Part shown: in pieces, positions 59,077-64,000 of the stretch | How the letters are laid out: every line of letters begins with the position of its first letter | Numbering within the stretch: the stretch's first letter is position 1 | NCBI RefSeq assembly: GCF_026013365.1 | Contig: NZ_JAPDOE010000001.1 | Coordinates: 372,001 to 436,000, forward strand | DNA from: Paenibacillus sp. LS1 | Lineage (GTDB): Bacteria > Bacillota > Bacilli > Paenibacillales > Paenibacillaceae | Direction of reading: 5' to 3' | DNA length: 64,000 nucleotides | Made by a program: the position numbers and the translations under genes | Notes under the pieces: generated by a model | Told to the model about the DNA's origin: nothing | The model's database searches: none | Seen by the model: only the letters and a program-made list of their open reading frames with translations

Positions 59077-59604
59077 TTATAATTTCAAATCCAGCGAATA
59101 GCCATCACGAAGTACGGATAAATGGTGGAGCTCATGTCCAACCATAATAACGGCGATTGATCGAGCTGAAGCAGGATTATCACTGACGATCCCTCTACAG
59201 AGCCAAGCTTCCGGCGTGAGGTGACGAAGCATAAGGAGGGTTGAGCGACGTGTGACGGCATATTCTTCACTCAAATCGGCCAGGGTATATGCATTGAACG
59301 GGTGGGTCTGCATAAACACGTCCTGATCGTAGCCGGGATGATTCGCTTGGTCGCCTCTGGCGATACGAAGCAATCGGCTGCTCATGATTCGTTCGTTATC
59401 CAAAAGGTGGCCGATGACCTCTTTCACGCTCCATTTTCCTTCGGCGTAACGATAATTTGCTTGATCCTCTGCCAATGAAGAAAGCAGATTTTGTACGATG
59501 TTGGCCTGTTGCTCCAACATTTCAATGATGTTCCCTTCAGGAACAAGCCGGATATAGCCTTCATAAAAAGCTGCATATTCATCTGTAGTTGGTCTTTCAA
59601 CCAT
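59077..59604 (-). CDS. DinB-family protein
   Basis: 175 residues, four-helix bundle of the DinB_2 type. The metal-binding histidines are at KEVIGHLLDNERI and GHELHHLSVL. Family members include bacillithiol/mycothiol-dependent thiol transferases; the exact role is unknown. ATG at 59604 with AAAGGAGG; the longer upstream frame is not part of the gene. Confidence 0.9.
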   Translation of the reverse strand: MVERPTTDEYAAFYEGYIRLVPEGNIIEMLEQQANIVQNLLSSLAEDQANYRYAEGKWSVKEVIGHLLDNERIMSSRLLRIARGDQANHPGYDQDVFMQTHPFNAYTLADLSEEYAVTRRSTLLMLRHLTPEAWLCRGIVSDNPASARSIAVIMVGHELHHLSVLRDGYSLDLKL

Positions 59605-59677
59605 GGTAATGCCTCCTTTGGGGTTCGTAGATCTGGAATATATTGTAGCATAAATCTTACTTCCAGCATCTAAATTG

Positions 59678-59704
59678 GCCCTTCCGCTTGATAGATGGAA
59701 GGGC
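59678..59704 (-). terminator. Hairpin after the DinG-like gene
   Basis: GCCCTTCC / GGAAGGGC with an 11-base loop, 50 bases past the helicase stop on the minus strand. Weak T tract. Confidence 0.5.
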
Positions 59705-59753
59705 TGCTTCATGTAATTTAGGCAGTTTTTCAAGGTTACGTGTTATTCCACTC

Positions 59754-61775
59754 CTAATCCGTTCGTCGTATCCCCTTATTTTGAACAAATTTCTCCAAAA
59801 CCGCAATATCCTCCGTCACTTTTTTGAACGGCAACGTGTCCAGCACCTGTTCCCGGTAACTCTTTTTTGCCGCTGCGCTTAGACGGGAGTCAAGTATGCT
59901 GAGTATGCCAAGGTCCGTTTCACTGCGGATCAAGCGACCCGTTCCTTGCCGTAACCGCAGAAGCATGTCCGGTACAAACACCTCCATGAACGGATTCTCC
60001 GTTACAGATGCCTTATATTCATAAACAGGATCCGATGGAACAGGGAAGGGCAGACGGAAAATGATAACCTGCGACAGATCAGGACCCTCGATATTCACGC
60101 CTTCCCAGAATACACCGGTACCCAGGAGTACACCTTTGCTTTTCCTGAATTCGGCGATGACACTGTCCTGGGAAGATCCTTCTTTTTGAACATGCACTGC
60201 CCATGAATTTTCATTAGCACTTGAAATCAACTTCTTGTGAATGTACTTCATGTCCTCCTTTGCTGAAAAAAGGACGATTGTTCTTCCGTGAGTTAAATTA
60301 CAGAGTTGAACCATTTCCTTATAAGCTGCTTCAAGATAGTTTTCGCGCTGGTCATGGTGGTAATAGGGAACTTTGTTCGAGATGTACATCATGGCATGGT
60401 TGGTATAGTCAAAAGGGGAGGATTTGCGATCCATAAAATCCCCCTTATAACCGAGGGACTGCGTCAAATAAGAGTATTGTTCCTCCAATGTATCCCCGCC
60501 TTGGCACAGCGTTGCCGACGTCAGGATTACAGGTACCTTGGCATTAAATAAAATGTATTTCAGAAATTGGCTTATATCTTTGGGACAGATACTGATCGTG
60601 GCTATTCCCAGGGGACTGCTTGCCCATAAGAGATAGTTGTCCTCCAGTTCAGATAAGACACGAATGAGAGTGACAAGCCCGTTGATGGCTTCAAAAGCGT
60701 CATCGATCTCCCGTTCGTGGCGGGAAGTCAAAATGGAAAGCCGTAGACTGAGATCTTTCAAATTGTTCGAGACTTGGTTTAAAGGTATTCCTTTGATATC
60801 CGACACTTTGATTCGGTCGTTATCCTGCTTGGCATGGTGGAGCAGATCCGCGTTTACCTGTTTGAAGATGCGCTCAGCGCAGTTTTTTATGAACTTAGAT
60901 TGTGAGAAGAGACTTTTATCCCCAGACTGCTTCATGAGAAGCTGCACAGTGGTATCGAGCGTGCGGCAGATTCCCCGATAAGTGAACTCAAGCGTTCTGG
61001 CATCTCGAACTTTTGCTTCCAGATTATGCGCTTCATCAATGACGATCAGAGCAGGCTGTTCCGAGATAATGCTCTTCGTACCTTCTTTTTTCTTCATCAA
61101 ATCCCGTATGAGCAGATCCTGGTTCACGATAATAAAATCAATCTCGTGAGCTTTTGCATTTAATTTCGCTCTCATATCGTAGAACAAGCATCCATTTTTA
61201 TGATGGCAACGTTCGAATTTGCAATCATTCACGGAAACGTGTGACCATTCAGCATCACTAATTCCAGCTTTAATATCGGCTCTTTCATCAATTTCATAAT
61301 CTAATATGCGCTGGGCGAGGGTAGACACGGAGGAGTTTGCATCACCAGGACTGATTAATTCAGCTGCTCTGCTTCGGCAGGCATACTGACCCATGCCTTT
61401 GCCCACGACGGAACGAACCATTGTGAATCCCAACCGGCTACCAATGATCCTTAAATCTTTATGTATCTGTTCCGAAAGCTGAATGGAGGAAGTAGCTATA
61501 ATAACTGGTTTTTGAGACATTTGATTCGTGAGCAGACTTGGGATCAGGTATGCAAAAGACTTACCGATTCCGACACCAGCTTCAATCATGGCATTATGTC
61601 CATGGATATAAGCATCGGCTATATCGAGAGACATTTCTTGCTGTCCGATCCGCTCTCTAAGACCAATTCGGGGGAATCGGTCATAAATTCGGAAGATGGC
61701 GTTAACCAAAGAACGTTCGATTTCCTTGTTCGGTTCCTGCTTATTTATTTTATAGAGTCCATTTAACCAATTCAT
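59754..61775 (-). CDS. DinG/XPD-type ATP-dependent DNA helicase
   Basis: 673 residues, superfamily 2. Walker A at 65-73 (EAGVGIGKS), DEAH at 247-250, motif VI RLRQGTGRLIR near 616. Four cysteines (133, 185, 190, 196; CKFERCHHKNGC) match the Fe-S cluster of DinG/XPD helicases. Unlike the long Gram-positive DinG, there is no N-terminal exonuclease domain. It is expected to unwind DNA 5' to 3' in repair or at R-loops. AGAGGGG ribosome binding site. Confidence 0.9.
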   Translation of the reverse strand: MNWLNGLYKINKQEPNKEIERSLVNAIFRIYDRFPRIGLRERIGQQEMSLDIADAYIHGHNAMIEAGVGIGKSFAYLIPSLLTNQMSQKPVIIATSSIQLSEQIHKDLRIIGSRLGFTMVRSVVGKGMGQYACRSRAAELISPGDANSSVSTLAQRILDYEIDERADIKAGISDAEWSHVSVNDCKFERCHHKNGCLFYDMRAKLNAKAHEIDFIIVNQDLLIRDLMKKKEGTKSIISEQPALIVIDEAHNLEAKVRDARTLEFTYRGICRTLDTTVQLLMKQSGDKSLFSQSKFIKNCAERIFKQVNADLLHHAKQDNDRIKVSDIKGIPLNQVSNNLKDLSLRLSILTSRHEREIDDAFEAINGLVTLIRVLSELEDNYLLWASSPLGIATISICPKDISQFLKYILFNAKVPVILTSATLCQGGDTLEEQYSYLTQSLGYKGDFMDRKSSPFDYTNHAMMYISNKVPYYHHDQRENYLEAAYKEMVQLCNLTHGRTIVLFSAKEDMKYIHKKLISSANENSWAVHVQKEGSSQDSVIAEFRKSKGVLLGTGVFWEGVNIEGPDLSQVIIFRLPFPVPSDPVYEYKASVTENPFMEVFVPDMLLRLRQGTGRLIRSETDLGILSILDSRLSAAAKKSYREQVLDTLPFKKVTEDIAVLEKFVQNKGIRRTD

Positions 61776-61835
61776 AACGATCGCCCCTCTTCCGAATGAT
61801 GATCTTCTTGTACTATATTTTGGAGACGATGTACC

Positions 61836-63326
61836 TCACAATGAGGCTGTGACGGCATTTTTCAATCTGGATACGCCTTCCTGTAACTGTTCATCTGACA
61901 AATGTGCAAAAGATAAATATATACCATACTTCGTACCAACTGACGTTGAACTGCTGACTTCTGAGTATACCACACCTTGTGACTTAGCCGATGCCCGAAA
62001 GGCCTCATACGTGGACACATTACCTCGCCACCAGCCAAACACGTGCAGACCCGCTTCATTCTCCACCCAATCAAACCATGTAGAAAGTTGCTTGTTCAAA
62101 AGTTTGAGTAACAGATCGAATTTGCGACTGTATAATCGATTCATCCTGCGCAGATGACGCTCATATTGACCGCTTGTCATGAATGCAGCTAATGCCCGTT
62201 GTTCGATCAGGTTGACGGGTCTTGGCTCGTATAATGCCTGTGCCTTTCTAAAGGTATCTGCCAAGGTAGGTGGAAGAACCACAAAACCAAGTCGTACTTC
62301 AAAAGGCAAGGTTTTCGTAAAGCTGCCCAGGTAGATTACACGTCCTGCTTTATCAAGTGTTTTCAGCGGTTCAACATGCATTCCGCGATATCGGAATTCA
62401 CTATCATAGTCATCCTCGACAATCATGGCATCATGACGATGTGCCCAGTCCAGCAAGGTTTGTCTGCGTTCAAGGCTGAGCATTTCGCCAGTGGGAAACT
62501 GTCGTGACGGCGTGACAAACAACATACGCGCTTCCCAGTCTTGGGGCACAACACCCTGACCATCTAGATTGGCTTCAATCAACTTTGCACCCGCAGCCAA
62601 AATGGCTTTAGAAATCCCGACATAACAAGGGCTTTCCGTCACGACATGATCCCCAGGATCTGCAAGTAATTGAGTGAGAAGAGCTATAGCTTGCATGGAG
62701 CCTGCAGTCACTGCAATATGATGCGGATCGACTTGAATTCCCCGCATTCTTCGAAGGTAGGCGGCAATGGCTTCTCTCAATCTCGGATCCCCGGTTGAAC
62801 TAACCATCGCAGAGGTTGTTTCCAGGTGATGCTCACGCTGCCGTATCTCTGCATACAATCGATTATTCCATTCATCGTAAGGGAATTTGGATAAATCAGG
62901 TTGGTATTTGCTAAAGTCGATCACTTCGTCGCGATCCATTCTGGAATCATGTGTATGAGCATTGGCTGGTGCATTTCTTTGAATCGACTGCTGTTCAAAC
63001 TGCTGAATACGATTTCCCCAGGCTGATAAGTGATGGTTACAAGCTTTCACGGTGGACGAATCATTGCTTAAATCCAACTGATAAGCAACAAAGGTTCCTC
63101 TTCCATGCTCTGATTGAATGTAACCTTGAGCAGTCAACGTATCATAGACCTGATTCACGGTTCCTCTGGAAATGTGATACGTCGCGGCTAACTCTCTAGT
63201 CGAGGGTAACTTCTCACCATGCATAAGATTGCCTTCATGAATAGCATCACGAATGGCATGGTAGAGAGCCTTCATCTTGGTATATTTTCGGTTCAAATAT
63301 GAACTGTAAGCTACATGAAATTGCAT
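61836..63326 (-). CDS. pdxR: MocR-type regulator of PLP synthesis (PdxR-like)
   Basis: 496 residues. N-terminal GntR winged helix (KLPSTRELAATYHISRGTVN) fused to an aminotransferase fold-type I domain with the PLP lysine in GSFTKTLPFEVR and MIVEDDYDSEFR. PdxR proteins sense pyridoxal phosphate and activate pdxST. It is divergent from pdxS with 150 bases between, the standard arrangement. ATG at 63326 chosen for the GGAGG upstream. Confidence 0.92.
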   Translation of the reverse strand: MQFHVAYSSYLNRKYTKMKALYHAIRDAIHEGNLMHGEKLPSTRELAATYHISRGTVNQVYDTLTAQGYIQSEHGRGTFVAYQLDLSNDSSTVKACNHHLSAWGNRIQQFEQQSIQRNAPANAHTHDSRMDRDEVIDFSKYQPDLSKFPYDEWNNRLYAEIRQREHHLETTSAMVSSTGDPRLREAIAAYLRRMRGIQVDPHHIAVTAGSMQAIALLTQLLADPGDHVVTESPCYVGISKAILAAGAKLIEANLDGQGVVPQDWEARMLFVTPSRQFPTGEMLSLERRQTLLDWAHRHDAMIVEDDYDSEFRYRGMHVEPLKTLDKAGRVIYLGSFTKTLPFEVRLGFVVLPPTLADTFRKAQALYEPRPVNLIEQRALAAFMTSGQYERHLRRMNRLYSRKFDLLLKLLNKQLSTWFDWVENEAGLHVFGWWRGNVSTYEAFRASAKSQGVVYSEVSSSTSVGTKYGIYLSFAHLSDEQLQEGVSRLKNAVTASL

Positions 63327-63476
63327 AGGACCTCCAGAGTTATAATTGAAGTGGTACAATAAAAACCGAAAATATTGGATCTTTTTATATGACCATTCTC
63401 ATTTTATACTAAATCATAGATTAGAGCGATGCCTTTATTGAAAACCACCCAAAAGTTACTTAGGAGGACTACAATC

Positions 63477-64000
63477 ATGCAAACAGGTACAGATCGTGTA
63501 AAAAGAGGAATGGCTGAGATGCAAAAAGGTGGCGTCATCATGGACGTTATGAATGCAGAGCAAGCTAAGATCGCTGAGGCGGCAGGGGCAACAGCTGTTA
63601 TGGCTCTTGAACGGGTACCTTCCGATATTCGCGCAGCCGGCGGTGTAGCTCGTATGGCAGATCCAACCATCGTTGAAGAGGTTATGAAGGTTGTATCTAT
63701 TCCAGTTATGGCTAAAGCACGTATCGGTCATTACATAGAAGCCAAAGTGCTTGAATCCCTAGGTGTGGACTATCTCGATGAAAGTGAAGTTCTTACGCCT
63801 GCAGACGAAGTGTTCCATATTGATAAACATGAGTTCACTGTACCATTTGTATGTGGAGCGAAAGATTTGGGAGAGGCTCTTCGCCGTATTGGTGAGGGAG
63901 CATCGATGATTCGTACAAAAGGTGAGCCTGGAACGGGTAACATTGTTGAGGCAGTTCGTCATATGCGTCTAATTAACAGCCAGCTCCGTAAAGTGCAAAA
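63477..64000 (+). CDS. pdxS: Pyridoxal 5'-phosphate synthase lyase subunit PdxS (truncated by window end)
   Basis: First 174 residues of a roughly 293-residue protein; the rest is beyond the window. TIM barrel with Asp23, Lys80 (VMAKARIGH) and Lys148 ([10 protein letters not shown]), the catalytic residues of the family. With PdxT it makes PLP from ribose 5-phosphate, glyceraldehyde 3-phosphate and glutamine. TAGGAGG before the ATG; controlled by the divergent PdxR. pdxT is expected just to the right. Confidence 0.96.
   Translation, partial: MQTGTDRVKRGMAEMQKGGVIMDVMNAEQAKIAEAAGATAVMALERVPSDIRAAGGVARMADPTIVEEVMKVVSIPVMAKARIGHYIEAKVLESLGVDYLDESEVLTPADEVFHIDKHEFTVPFVCGAKDLGEALRRIGEGASMIRTKGEPGTGNIVEAVRHMRLINSQLRKVQ

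Noticed and set aside
63349-63385. MocR-like direct repeats (GTGGTAC and TTGGATC) in the pdxR-pdxS intergenic region
   Set aside because: Similarity to the known PdxR box is partial, so it is not listed as a site.

Overview
The window reads as chromosomal DNA of an endospore-forming, low-to-mid GC Firmicute, most likely Paenibacillus or a close relative. Signs of this are strong AGGAGG-type ribosome binding sites, a GerA-type spore germination operon, two AraC-type response regulator/sensor kinase pairs of the YesN/YesM kind next to LplB/YtcP-type ABC transporters, several AraC regulators, CcpA-like cre sites, LicT-type antitermination and a MocR-pdxS pair. No rRNA, tRNA, CRISPR array, prophage or intact insertion sequence was seen.

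Layout. 1-3832: tail of a sugar-binding lipoprotein and a convergent YesN/YesM-like two-component pair. 4042-11306: a GH94-like enzyme, an AraC regulator and a four-gene operon (SIS/UPF0309, phosphotriesterase-like, SDR, FAD oxidoreductase) that looks like an undescribed catabolic module. 11449-13537: a HAD phosphatase and a WYL regulator. 13628-18835: a GH1 6-phospho-beta-glucosidase and, in the opposite direction, a beta-glucoside PTS (EIIBCA) with a LicT antiterminator, each gene preceded by a RAT/terminator element. 19182-20848: SDR with divergent TetR. 21174-25043: remnant of a histidine kinase, then a MarR-MMPL efflux operon. 25679-30703: EamA permease/AraC and AraC/GH127 beta-L-arabinofuranosidase divergent pairs. 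30824-31081: gene remnants. 31420-33612: DHA2 MFS exporter with divergent TetR. 33817-37821: gerA-type operon behind a likely sigma-G promoter. 37860-49208: small single genes (two GNATs, AraC with a GH39-like tail, extra methionine aminopeptidase, DUF418 protein, methyltransferase, extra FabZ, two small hypotheticals), a collapsed merR/acetyltransferase locus, and a Fur-box-led flavin monooxygenase plus siderophore-binding lipoprotein. 49409-58999: a second YesN/YesM pair divergent from an ABC transporter and two GH43 enzymes under several cre sites. 59077-64000: DinB-like protein, DinG-like helicase, MocR regulator and the start of pdxS.

How it works together. The window is mostly a scavenging region. 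Surface sensor kinases and AraC regulators switch on transporters and matched glycosidases: GH43 for a galactan-like chain, GH127 for beta-L-arabinofuranosides, GH1 plus PTS for beta-glucosides. CcpA and LicT add carbon-source hierarchy. Several loci are decaying: a kinase stub, sfsA and nmrA fragments, and a merR and an acetyltransferase that appear to have lost their 5' ends together. The most unusual points are the SIS-PTE-SDR-FAD operon with an atypical Tyr-x3-Arg SDR, an apparent ATT start codon on an ABC permease gene, the Fur-linked flavin monooxygenase, and the secreted/cytoplasmic GH43 pair.
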